Shown here piece by piece: positions 26,594-35,374 of a DNA stretch of 47,488 nucleotides (position 1 is its first letter; the number at the start of each line of letters is the position of its first letter). Both the position numbers and the translations under genes were made by a program. This DNA is from Terriglobia bacterium. GTDB taxonomy: Bacteria > Acidobacteriota > Terriglobia > Bryobacterales > Bryobacteraceae. The DNA lies in NCBI GenBank assembly GCA_021324185.1, contig JAJPJN010000067.1:1-47488 (forward strand). Direction: 5' to 3'. Under the pieces are notes generated by a model, which searched no databases, was not told the origin of the DNA, and was given only the letters and a program-made list of their open reading frames with translations.

Positions 26594-27383
26594 GATGCCC
26601 GATCCAACCCGTTCCGCTGTTCCAGAAGGCTTTCATGAAACCCACACGGTGGAAACACCGGAGCAGACAAATATAGAGTTTACTGTGGCGGGCGTGGGCA
26701 GCCGCGCGCTCGCGTTTCTGCTGGATAGCTTAATCGAAGGCGCAGTTGTACTCATCGTCCTCATCGTGCTTGCGCTATTTAGCTCGCTGTCTGGCGCTGC
26801 CCTGCGCGCTGCCGGAGCCTGGGTTCTGGCCGCCGTAATCATCCTCGCCTTCCTGCTGTACTACGGCTATTTCGCAATCTTTGAATACCTCTGGAACGGC
26901 CAGACACCGGGCAAGCGCGTCATAGGCATTCGCGTCATCAAAGATTCAGGACGCCGCCTCACCGCCTTTGAGACCATCAGCCGCAACCTGCTCCGCATCG
27001 TCGATCAGCTTCCAGCCTTCTATGCCGCCGGCATCATCACCGCCTTGCTCAACCGCCAGAACAAACGCATTGGCGATCTCGTTACCGGCGCCATTGTTGT
27101 TCGCGAGCGCAAGCCGGCAGAGTTGCGGCCCGGCTGGCCATCCGATCTGAATGCTGCGCCTCCGCGCGCTCCGCTCGGAGCAGAACGCCTCAGCGAAGAT
27201 GATCTGATCCTGATTGAATCTTTCCTCGCGCGGCGCTCGCAGCTCGCTCCCGATATCCGCTGGCGCATGGCGAATGAAGTCTTGCGCCGCGTTGAGTCAA
27301 AATTGAACTTCCGTCCCGAAGAGCGCGCCGGCATCGAGCATCTCTTAGAAGCCGCCGTTGCGGAGCGCAGAGGCGGAATGTAG
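26592..27383 (+). CDS. RDD family membrane protein
   Basis: A 263-residue protein. The RDD domain with conserved Arg/Asp residues is seen as TVAGVGSRALAFLLDSLIEG and, after two further helices, NGQTPGKRVIGIRVIKDSG. A third helix and the closing GDLVTGAIVV follow. The C-terminal ~80 residues are soluble and charged, probably cytoplasmic. Two ATG codons are adjacent (26592 and 26595); either could be used, and no Shine-Dalgarno is visible. It is divergent from, and start-overlapping with, the SpoIIM-like gene. Confidence 0.9.
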   Translation: MMPDPTRSAVPEGFHETHTVETPEQTNIEFTVAGVGSRALAFLLDSLIEGAVVLIVLIVLALFSSLSGAALRAAGAWVLAAVIILAFLLYYGYFAIFEYLWNGQTPGKRVIGIRVIKDSGRRLTAFETISRNLLRIVDQLPAFYAAGIITALLNRQNKRIGDLVTGAIVVRERKPAELRPGWPSDLNAAPPRAPLGAERLSEDDLILIESFLARRSQLAPDIRWRMANEVLRRVESKLNFRPEERAGIEHLLEAAVAERRGGM

Positions 27384-27386
27384 ACT

Positions 27387-27953
27387 TCACTGAGCGGAAC
27401 GGCTGCGCCGGATCGTCTGCACAACTAACGACCCCAACGCCGAGTACGCATCCAGATCCGAAACTTTTTCGAAGTACTCCGTCGCCCCCAACTCTTTCGC
27501 GCGTTTCATATCGCTCGGCGAGCGCGACGACGTCACAATAATCACCGGCATATGCCGAGAACGGTGCGACTTTCGAAGCTCCGCCAGCACTTCGTGCCCG
27601 GTGTGCTTGGGAAGGTTCAGATCAAGCAGCGTGATATCGAATCCAGGCAAGCTCGCATCGCCATCCAGCGCTTCCAGAATGCGAATCGCCTCCTGCCCGT
27701 CAATCGCCAGCACGATTTCGAACTGCACCGGCTGTGCCGCAAGAATTTCTTCTACGATCATCACGTCCGCTGCGTTGTCCTCCACCAGCAGCACGCGATA
27801 AGGACGCGTGGGTATGTCGGTTATTTCGCTTGGTTGTTCCTCAAACGCGGCCCGCGGCGCAATCGGCGGGGCAGTGGCCGGCGTGAATTCAGTAACACTC
27901 AGAATGCATACCACTTCATGCGCAGAACGCGCACACGGCTCAAGTTTCCACAT
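27387..27953 (-). CDS. CheY/Rcp-like single-domain response regulator
   Basis: A 188-residue protein with an unstructured Pro/Ala-rich N-terminal extension (~50 residues) and one receiver domain. The receiver is intact: acidic pair in LLVEDNAADV, phospho-acceptor Asp in ITLLDLNLPKHTGHEVL, Thr in VIIVTSSRS and Lys in EYFEKVSDLD. The long loop between strands 2 and 3 and the DNAADV motif place it with Rcp1-type regulators that partner phytochrome-like or other hybrid kinases. There is no output domain. ATG 27953 is used here; an upstream TTG at 27977 adds 8 residues, and neither has a ribosome binding site. It is convergent with the RDD gene with a 3-nt gap. Confidence 0.85.
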   Translation of the reverse strand: MWKLEPCARSAHEVVCILSVTEFTPATAPPIAPRAAFEEQPSEITDIPTRPYRVLLVEDNAADVMIVEEILAAQPVQFEIVLAIDGQEAIRILEALDGDASLPGFDITLLDLNLPKHTGHEVLAELRKSHRSRHMPVIIVTSSRSPSDMKRAKELGATEYFEKVSDLDAYSALGSLVVQTIRRSRSAQ

Positions 27954-28070
27954 TTTGGTTGGAGACTCAAACCCCAATGGTAGTACGTCTTATGGCGGTG
28001 AACAAAAGGTTTTAATAATGAAATGCGAGCATCGTAAACGAGCTCACATTCAATATGTGGTGGTCGCCTT

Positions 28071-29198
28071 CTATTTCGGATTGGCCGGTATCGACTCGAT
28101 CAGTTGCTTTGCAGTTTTCCCTCGCGGGCTATTCTGCCAGTTGTCCAGTTGATTATCGCTGGAGAGCCAATTCGGCAGAGATAAAACCAGGTAGTGGGCC
28201 AGGCCGCTGAGGAATGGCTCATACGTGTTCCGGAAAGCAGCTAACGTCTGCTCTGCTTCACTTTCGTCAACAAAGAGCAATCCCGCTTCAGTAAGGCTAG
28301 TGCTCAATCGGCGGAAGTCCTGGGAAGAGAGCCGGTCGCCGCTCGGAGGTCGGGCCCCCACTTGGAACACTCTGCCCATTTCTATCACGGCTTGCCGCGC
28401 AGTCGAAAACGTCAGGCGCCCTTGGAAAGTACGTACTCCTTTGAAGCCTACCATTAGGAGCGCACAGGTATCCATGATCGCGGTTAGCGCAGCTAACCAC
28501 GACTGGTTGTCGTGCTGCGATCGATAATAGGCCAACATCGGATAGGAAAGTTGACTCTCGAGAAGTTCGGCCGACCACTGCTGCCACTCCCGGAGTAAGT
28601 CTTCCAAACTATCCATACTGTGCGCTTCTGCATGGCGGCTCAACAGGGTCGTAGCGCAAGGTGGAGATCCGGCCGCAGCGTCGAGCAATATGACCTGAGC
28701 TTCGCGTCGCGAAAACAACTGATAAAGGACAGGTAAGTAGCCGATAACGGTGGCGATGAACCCGAGTCCGATTCCTGCCTGAGCGGCGGCCAACAATTTC
28801 GTGAAAGCTGTGTGCGGCACGATGTCGCCATAGCCCAAGGTAAAGAACGTAACGCCGCTGAAATAGAGTTGATCGAACCAGGAAAGGTGGTGCTCTGATT
28901 GAGTGAGGCCGAGTGACCAAAACAGCGTGCCGAAGCTGAGGATTAAGCCAGCAGCCCAGATCACGAGAAGTCCCACCAGCGAAAGCGGTCCATAAAGACT
29001 CAGAAAGTTGTGGCGCCTGTCTCGCGATTGAATGCGGCGCGCGATTGCCGACCAGAACAACCAGGTGAAGCGAAAAAAGAATCTGACAAGACGCCGGCGG
29101 CTCTTGATTCGCCTGGGAAGCAGCATCACCTCAAATGCATCATGCAGAATGAGCAAAAGCACAGCGATGCTGATGATCGCCAGGATCGTTGTTGTCAC
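28071..29198 (-). CDS. Two-pore-segment potassium channel-like protein with soluble C-terminal domain
   Basis: A 375-residue protein starting at GTG 29198, preceded by an excellent AGGAGG ribosome site with 7-nt spacing. N-terminal helices lie at residues ~2-20 and ~68-95. The pore loop has the K+ selectivity filter TLGYGD (120-125) and is followed by another helix (~137-160). The remaining ~210 residues are soluble and alpha-helical (LEDLLREWQQWSAELLESQL), with no recognisable RCK/TrkA-N nucleotide-binding motif. Probably a K+-selective or related cation channel gated by an unknown signal. The fused trehalose enzyme gene lies just upstream on the same strand. Confidence 0.88.
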   Translation of the reverse strand: MTTTILAIISIAVLLLILHDAFEVMLLPRRIKSRRRLVRFFFRFTWLFWSAIARRIQSRDRRHNFLSLYGPLSLVGLLVIWAAGLILSFGTLFWSLGLTQSEHHLSWFDQLYFSGVTFFTLGYGDIVPHTAFTKLLAAAQAGIGLGFIATVIGYLPVLYQLFSRREAQVILLDAAAGSPPCATTLLSRHAEAHSMDSLEDLLREWQQWSAELLESQLSYPMLAYYRSQHDNQSWLAALTAIMDTCALLMVGFKGVRTFQGRLTFSTARQAVIEMGRVFQVGARPPSGDRLSSQDFRRLSTSLTEAGLLFVDESEAEQTLAAFRNTYEPFLSGLAHYLVLSLPNWLSSDNQLDNWQNSPRGKTAKQLIESIPANPK

Positions 29199-29287
29199 GC
29201 GTCACCCTCCTTCGGGTTTGGATGCATATCATTGACTGAAAGCTCGACAGCTCTTTGTGCTCGATTTCGTACCGGGCCGGCGGGTGC

Positions 29288-31492
29288 TCAGATCGCGGTC
29301 TTGCGATCCTGTCTTGTGAGCCGGTAGAGGAACTCGCGGACACGGACCGTGTCAGTTACGTTGTAGCGGGCTTTACTCGGTCCGCCCCCCACGTGAACAC
29401 TCCAGGCGTCTTCAGGAAGGCGCGCGAACAGGTCTTCGTCGGTTCGATCATCACCAATAGCGAGAATAAATCCGGCGCCGGCGTATTCGGGCGCCAACTC
29501 GCTTGCGAGGGCGCCCTTGTTGGCCCACATTGGTTTAACCTCAACAACCTTGTTTCCGCGGTAGGGACGCAATTCAGTTTCGGCCAGCATGCCTTCGAGC
29601 ATGGCGACCAGTTCTGTCGCGAGCCAATCGCCGAATTCCGCTTCAATCGTGCGGTAATGCCACACCAGTGCGAATTCCTTTTCCTCGATGAAACTGCCGG
29701 GCGTTCTATCCACAAAATGTTCGAGGATGGGCCGGACGGAATCCTTCCATTGCGTTTCCGCGGAGCGGCCCTGCCAGGCGGTGCTGCCCGGCAAACGCCA
29801 GCGGGCGCCATGTTCGGCTGCGAGCCCGAGGTGCGGCACTTGACCGAGCCAGCGCTCCAGGTCGGCGGCGCGCCGGCCCGAGACGACCATGACGCAATTC
29901 GCCGGGTCACTCGTGAGCTGTGCGAGCAAATTCCGGAGATTGTCATCAGGAGTCGCTTCATTCGGCCGGGCAGCAAGCCGCACGAGCGTACCATCGTAAT
30001 CGAGCAGCAACAGACGCCTGGCAGCTTTTCGATACGCATCCTCCAACTCGTCGACGGGCAACAACGGCGGCCTCTCGGGGGCGTGCTCGCGGCGTATTTT
30101 CACGGTTTCGTCCAGCAGCATAAGAAAGCGATCACCCCAGGCGAACACGTTATTGCGAATCACGCGCTCATGCAGCGCGAGCATGCGGTCCCGTTTCTCG
30201 TCCTCACTCAGGTCGAGTGCGCGCGCCACAGTGAACGCGGTTCGCTCCTGGTCGAAGGGATTGATCAGCAGCGCCTCACCCATCTCGGCCGCAGCACCCG
30301 CGAACGCGCTTAACACCAGCACGCCGTTACCATCCGGTTGGCATGCAACATATTCCTTTGCGACCAGATTCATCCCGTCCCGCAGCGGAGACACCCAGGC
30401 GATATCGGCGAACTGATAAACGGCGACCAGCTCCGGTCGAGAGATGCCGCGGTGGATATAGACAATCGGCACCCAATCCGGCGTGCCGAACTCACCATTG
30501 ATTTCCGAGATCAGCTCATGCACTTCGCTGCGCAGTTCCTGGTAGCTTCCGATGTTCTCGCGGGAAGGCACAGCGATCTGCAGCAGCACGACTTTTCCGA
30601 TAAATTCCGGGTGGCTGCTCAAAAGGCGGCGGAACGTTCGCAGACGATCCGGAAGCCCTTTCGTGTAATCGAGCCGGTCAACCGCTACGATTACCTTCCG
30701 TCCACTGTATTGCGCGCGTAATTTCTCAAGCTCCGCCTGCGTCTCGGGCTTATCCTGGTACCCAAGAAACTCATCAGGGGCGATTCCGATGGGCAGTGCT
30801 TGCAAGCGTACTTCGCGCCCCGGCGCTTCCACGCGGTCGACCGTGCTCTCAATACCTAGCAGACGCCGCAAAGACATCCGGAAATGCTGAAGGTGCAAGT
30901 GCGTGTGAAATGCGATGAGGTCCGCGCCCAGCACCCCGGCAAGCAATTCCTCCCCGCGGGGCAGAATCGAAAAAATGTCAGAGCCGGGAAAGGGTATGTG
31001 AAGAAAGAATCCAATGGCGGCGTCCGGGATCCTCTCGCGGAGCATGCCGGGCAGCAGCATGAGATGGTAATCATGAACCCAGATCCGATCACCCGGCCGG
31101 AACTCATCGGCAACCGCAGAGCAGAACCTGCGATTCGCTTCGATATACGCCTCCCAGTTCTCCGAGGCGAAGTGCAGACGCGAGGGAAAACTGTGAAACA
31201 AAGGCCAGAGCGCCTGATTCGCATAGCCCTCATAGAACTTCTCCAGCAGCTCTGCCGGTAAATCGACTGCTATGCACGATTGCTCTTGACGGAGGAGTTC
31301 AATTGCTTCCTGGGGCTCTTCCTCCTGCGCGCCGGACCAGCCAATCCAAACGCCCCCCGCTCGCTTCAGAATGGGGTCCATGGCGGTCGCAAGGCCACCG
31401 GCACTCCGCTTCGTTGTCCACTCCCCGCCTTCGCGCACGAGCGCCACGGGAAGACGATTGGAAACCACTATCAAACGCGAGCTATCCGCCAT
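29288..31492 (-). CDS. Bifunctional trehalose-6-phosphate synthase / trehalose-phosphatase
   Basis: A 734-residue fusion. Residues ~1-470 are a GT20 trehalose-6-phosphate synthase (OtsA): VSNRLPVALVREGGEW, AGGLATAMDP, WVHDYHLMLLP, HIPFPGSDIF, VDRLDYTKGLPDRL and DGMNLVAKEYVA. Residues ~490-734 are a HAD-type trehalose-phosphatase (OtsB): LLLLDYDGTL with Asp498 and Asp500, VVSGRRAADLERWL, VVEVKPMWANKG and GDDRTDEDLF. It makes trehalose from UDP-glucose and glucose-6-phosphate via trehalose-6-phosphate in one polypeptide. All key motifs of both halves look intact. Trehalose is a compatible solute, which fits the neighbouring cation channel gene. Confidence 0.95.
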   Translation of the reverse strand: MADSSRLIVVSNRLPVALVREGGEWTTKRSAGGLATAMDPILKRAGGVWIGWSGAQEEEPQEAIELLRQEQSCIAVDLPAELLEKFYEGYANQALWPLFHSFPSRLHFASENWEAYIEANRRFCSAVADEFRPGDRIWVHDYHLMLLPGMLRERIPDAAIGFFLHIPFPGSDIFSILPRGEELLAGVLGADLIAFHTHLHLQHFRMSLRRLLGIESTVDRVEAPGREVRLQALPIGIAPDEFLGYQDKPETQAELEKLRAQYSGRKVIVAVDRLDYTKGLPDRLRTFRRLLSSHPEFIGKVVLLQIAVPSRENIGSYQELRSEVHELISEINGEFGTPDWVPIVYIHRGISRPELVAVYQFADIAWVSPLRDGMNLVAKEYVACQPDGNGVLVLSAFAGAAAEMGEALLINPFDQERTAFTVARALDLSEDEKRDRMLALHERVIRNNVFAWGDRFLMLLDETVKIRREHAPERPPLLPVDELEDAYRKAARRLLLLDYDGTLVRLAARPNEATPDDNLRNLLAQLTSDPANCVMVVSGRRAADLERWLGQVPHLGLAAEHGARWRLPGSTAWQGRSAETQWKDSVRPILEHFVDRTPGSFIEEKEFALVWHYRTIEAEFGDWLATELVAMLEGMLAETELRPYRGNKVVEVKPMWANKGALASELAPEYAGAGFILAIGDDRTDEDLFARLPEDAWSVHVGGGPSKARYNVTDTVRVREFLYRLTRQDRKTAI

Positions 31493-31557
31493 CTCATTGG
31501 ATAGACGCGCAGGGGCGTTTAGACTGTACCGGATTCCGCCCAGCTCACACAGCCGCT

Positions 31558-34500
31558 TTAAGCAATCGCCGCTTCTAATTCCGCAACGTGCCGCCGGCGC
31601 TCGCTATTTTTGGCCTGCGTGTTCTCCGCGCCTTCAAATTTCACCGAGACCAGCTTCGAAACGCCGGGCTCCTGCATGGTGACCCCGTACAGCGCTTGTG
31701 CCGCTTCCATCGTTCGCTTGGCGTGTGTGATGACGATGAACTGCGTCTGATCGGACAGCTCGCGCAGCAGCCTGGTAAGCCGTTCGATATTCGGTTCATC
31801 GAGCGGTGCGTCTACTTCGTCCAAAATGCAGAACGGGCTCGGCGTGTATTGGAAAATCGCCATCAGCAGCGCCATCGCCGTCAGCGATTTCTCTCCGCCC
31901 GAAAGCAGCAGCACGCTTTGCAGCTTCTTTCCCGGAGGCGAAGCCACAATATCGATGCCCGATTCCGCCGCATTCTCTTCATCGGTCAATCTCATTTCGC
32001 CGGTGCCGCCGCCGAATAACGTCGTGAACATCACCCGGAAGTTTTCGTTGATCGCCTGAAACGCTTCCGCGAACCGTTTGCGCGATTCGGTATCGATCTC
32101 CTGAATCGCCTTCTCGGTATCGCGTATCGAATCAAGCAGATCCTGCCGCTGCGCGCTCAGGAAGTCCTGCCGGTTCTGCGCTTCTTCGAACTCCTCCAGC
32201 GCTTGCGGATTCACCGGCCCCAGCGCCTCAATCTTGCGCCGCACCTCGGCATACCTGCCGTCCAGTTCCGCCACGGTCGCTTCATCGGCAACCGTCTCGA
32301 CCCCCTCCGCCAGTTCCGGCAGGTTGGTCTCCAGTTCCTTCTCGCAGGTCTCGTTCAGGTGCTTCATGTCGGATTCCGACCGCGCCAGCACCACCTGCAA
32401 TTCCGACCGCTTCTCCTGCATCGTCTGCGCTTCACTGCGCAGCCGCTTCAGCTCTTCTTCCGCATTCGCGAGCGCACTGCGAAGTTCGCTCTCGCGCGCT
32501 TCGAGCGCCGCCGTCTGCGATTCCGTACTGGCAATCGCATCCCGCAGTTCCGCCGCTCTTGCGTCGAGTTCCGCGTTGCTTCTCTCTAGCTGCGCTTTCC
32601 CGGCGATCAGCCGCTGCCGCTCTTGCTCCAGATGATCGCGCCGGTTCACCAGATCCCGCACCTGTGCTTCGAGCCTTGCTCGCTGCGCCGCCGCCGCTTT
32701 GCGCCGCTCATCCAGACTCGCCGCTTGCGCCCGTAACGCCGCATGCTCTTCCGCCGCATGCGCCAGTTCGGCCCGGATTCCACTCAGTTCTTCGCGCGCC
32801 GATTCCAGCGCCTGTTCCTGTTCGGCCCGCTGCGCCTCGGCAATCTTCAGCGCTTCCTGATCGCGCCCCAGATTTTCTTCCGCCTGCCGCCGTTCCTGGG
32901 AAAGCCGTTCCAGTTCCAGCCGCGCCCGCGACAGCCGCCCTTGCACCCGCTGCAATTCCTCCGCGAGCTTGCGGCTCTCATGATCCAGCGCCAGCACATC
33001 TTTTTCTTGCCCCTGTTGCTTTGCCCGCAACTGCTCCACGTCTTCGCCGAGCTTCTGGATATCGCGTTCCAGCCCGCTAACCACTTCCTGCGCCGCCTCG
33101 AGTTCCCGCTTCTTCTGCTCGTGAATCCCGCCCAGTTCCCGCAGCTCGCGCTTCAATGCCAGCGGCCCCGCGCCGGTTTTTTTCCCGCCGCTGATCGCGC
33201 GCCCGTGATAGTTAACCCCATCCGCCGTCAAAAACCAGCAATCGGAAAAACGTTCCGCCAGCTCGCGCGCCAGCTCGCGATTCTCCACCACGTAGCAGTT
33301 CGCAATCCGCGGCACCGTGCGCAGCGGCATGTTGGAAAGCCCGTTCGTCAGCCGCAGCGCATCGCTCAGCTTCGTGATGACGCCCGCCTCGGCTGCCAGC
33401 TCCGGAAGTTCCGGCCCCGGTTCGCCCGCGCCGCTGCCTTCCTCCACCAAAAAAGTCGCGCGCCCGTTCAACTCCGTGCGCATCAACTCGATCCCGCGCT
33501 CGCCATCGCTCCAGTTCCGCACTACGACATATTCCAACTCGTCATGCAGAAACTCTTCTGCGGCCTTTTCTACCTGCGGGTCGACTTCCAGAAAATCCGC
33601 CAGCACCCCGATCGGCTGCAAGTCGCGCACCTTCCCGCTCTCCACCGCCGTAAACAATCGCTTCACTGTTTCGGTCGTGTAACTGCGATGCTGCAACACT
33701 TCTTCAAGCGAATCGCGCCGCGCCTTCACACGCGAAAACTCGCTCCGCAACTGGTCCAGCTTTTGCCGCTGCTCGTTCAGCGCCGTTCGCTTCTGCTGCA
33801 GCTCCTGCTCTACGATTCTGCGCTGGTCCGTTACCGAAAGCAGTTCCGTTTGCCGCGCCGATAGCCGCGCCGAAATCTCTTTCCGGGCGCCCTCCACCCG
33901 CGTCAGATCCGCCTGCGATTGCTGCTCCTCCGCCTTGGCCCGCGCCGCATCGCGTTCCGTCGCGCTCAACTGCGCTTCCATCTGCGTGATCCGGTTCTTT
34001 AAGCCCGATGATTCGCTCAACAGCCGCAGCACCGTTTGCCGCACCGCTTCCAGCGCCTGTTCCCGCTGCGCCAGCCGCTGCTGCACCTGCTCGCGTTCCA
34101 GGAGCTGCGCATCCAGTCTCGCCTTCGCCGCCCCAAACTCTGCGTCAATGCTCTCGCATTCCGCCGAGCATTGCTCCAGTTCCGCCGCGCGCTCCCGCTC
34201 CTGCTCCCGCAAAACCTGCGCGTCCCGCTCGCCCGTGCTCAGGCGTTGATCCGTCTGCTCAATCTGCTTGAGCTGATACTCCAGTTGCCCGCGCGTGCGC
34301 TCCGCCTCGAGCTGCAAATCAGCCAGTGTCTTCCGCGCCGCCGTCAACTCCTGCTCGGTCGCGTACGATTGCCCGATGATCTTCGTTTGCTCCGCTTCGC
34401 GCTCTTCAATCCTTGCTTGCGCGCCCTGCAACTCGGCGGACGCCATGTTCAGCTCAATCGCCACCTTGGCCATCTCGCGTTCGAGCAGGCGATACCGCGC

Positions 34501-35235
34501 CGCCAGCACCTGCCGCAAATAGCCCGTCGCTTCAGCCTTCAGCTCTCCATACCTCCGCGTCTTCGCAGCCTGCCGCTTCAGCGAGTTCACCTGCCGCGTG
34601 ACTTCTTCCAAAATGTCGAATACGCGCGCCAGGTTCTGTTTTGCGCTCTCGAGTTTGGCCTCCGCCAGACGTTTGCGCGTCTTGAACTTCGTGATCCCCG
34701 CCGCCTCTTCAATCACCGCCCGCCGGTCTTGCGGCTTGTTGCTCAGGATCTGCCCGATGCGCCCCTGCTCGATAATTGCGTAGCTCTCCGGTCCCAAGCC
34801 GGTCCCAAGAAAGAGGTCCTGAATATCCCGCAGCCGCGCCTGTTTCCCGTTGATCAGGTATTCGCTCTCGCCCGATCGAAACAGCCGCCGCGTGATGGTA
34901 ATTTCGTCAGTAGAGCAGCCCGGCCCCGTTTCCGGCCTGCCATCCCCTTGTTTTCCAGCCGACTCCGCTCCCGGCAGCAGCGTCATCGTCACCGACGCCA
35001 TCCCCAGCGGCTTCCGCTCCCGCGTCCCCGCAAAGATGACGTCTTCCATCCGCGCGCCTCGCAGCGACTTCGCGGATTGTTCCCCCAGCACCCAACTGAT
35101 GGCGTCGCTCAAATTCGACTTGCCGCATCCGTTCGGCCCCACCACGGCAGCGATCCCCGTGCCGTTGAACTTCATCTCCGTCCGGTCGTAAAACGACTTA
35201 AAACCGTGAATCTCGACTCGCTTCAGTTTCAGCAA
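31558..35235 (-). CDS. smc: Chromosome segregation ATPase SMC
   Basis: A 1225-residue structural-maintenance-of-chromosomes protein. The N-terminal ATPase half has Walker A VVGPNGCGKSN (residues 31-41) and the Q-loop region WVLGEQSAKSLRG. A long coiled coil rich in Glu/Gln/Arg follows, then a hinge domain around residues 500-660 (QPIGVLADFLEVDPQVEKA, FLVEEGSGAGEPGPELP) and the return coiled coil. The C-terminal half has the ABC signature LLLSGGEKSLTAMALL and Walker B CILDEVDAPLDEPN. It organises and separates chromosomes as a dimer. Start: TTG 35235 (MLKLKRVEIHGFKSF), with AAGGA 9 nt upstream; an earlier in-frame TTG at 35259 would add 8 residues without a ribosome site. Confidence 0.96.
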   Translation of the reverse strand: MLKLKRVEIHGFKSFYDRTEMKFNGTGIAAVVGPNGCGKSNLSDAISWVLGEQSAKSLRGARMEDVIFAGTRERKPLGMASVTMTLLPGAESAGKQGDGRPETGPGCSTDEITITRRLFRSGESEYLINGKQARLRDIQDLFLGTGLGPESYAIIEQGRIGQILSNKPQDRRAVIEEAAGITKFKTRKRLAEAKLESAKQNLARVFDILEEVTRQVNSLKRQAAKTRRYGELKAEATGYLRQVLAARYRLLEREMAKVAIELNMASAELQGAQARIEEREAEQTKIIGQSYATEQELTAARKTLADLQLEAERTRGQLEYQLKQIEQTDQRLSTGERDAQVLREQERERAAELEQCSAECESIDAEFGAAKARLDAQLLEREQVQQRLAQREQALEAVRQTVLRLLSESSGLKNRITQMEAQLSATERDAARAKAEEQQSQADLTRVEGARKEISARLSARQTELLSVTDQRRIVEQELQQKRTALNEQRQKLDQLRSEFSRVKARRDSLEEVLQHRSYTTETVKRLFTAVESGKVRDLQPIGVLADFLEVDPQVEKAAEEFLHDELEYVVVRNWSDGERGIELMRTELNGRATFLVEEGSGAGEPGPELPELAAEAGVITKLSDALRLTNGLSNMPLRTVPRIANCYVVENRELARELAERFSDCWFLTADGVNYHGRAISGGKKTGAGPLALKRELRELGGIHEQKKRELEAAQEVVSGLERDIQKLGEDVEQLRAKQQGQEKDVLALDHESRKLAEELQRVQGRLSRARLELERLSQERRQAEENLGRDQEALKIAEAQRAEQEQALESAREELSGIRAELAHAAEEHAALRAQAASLDERRKAAAAQRARLEAQVRDLVNRRDHLEQERQRLIAGKAQLERSNAELDARAAELRDAIASTESQTAALEARESELRSALANAEEELKRLRSEAQTMQEKRSELQVVLARSESDMKHLNETCEKELETNLPELAEGVETVADEATVAELDGRYAEVRRKIEALGPVNPQALEEFEEAQNRQDFLSAQRQDLLDSIRDTEKAIQEIDTESRKRFAEAFQAINENFRVMFTTLFGGGTGEMRLTDEENAAESGIDIVASPPGKKLQSVLLLSGGEKSLTAMALLMAIFQYTPSPFCILDEVDAPLDEPNIERLTRLLRELSDQTQFIVITHAKRTMEAAQALYGVTMQEPGVSKLVSVKFEGAENTQAKNSERRRHVAELEAAIA

Positions 35236-35249
35236 CGCGCCCGATCCTT
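35235..35249 (-). promoter_or_regulatory. Ribosome binding site deciding the SMC start
   Basis: On the minus strand AAGGA (35249-35245) is followed by 9 nt and then TTG (35235-35233). This favours the internal TTG over the upstream TTG at 35259 and places the conserved LKRVEIHGFKSF at the very N-terminus, as in other SMC proteins. Confidence 0.6.
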
Positions 35250-35374
35250 CTTTACGCAATTTCTCGGGGGTGTCTCTATGGTAACTGGTGTTTTTAGCGC
35301 TGTAAAGATCTCAGCCCCCAGCAAATTGAGCGATCCACCAGCAGGACCACAATATATAGGGGTGTATTGCCGAA

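Noticed and set aside
27978-28152. Short plus-strand open frame across the spacer between the response regulator and channel genes
   Set aside because: Most of it is antisense to both flanking genes; the composition is not that of coding DNA.
29255-30313. A 352-codon open frame opposite the trehalose synthase/phosphatase gene
   Set aside because: Antisense shadow; the phosphatase motifs are complete on the minus strand.
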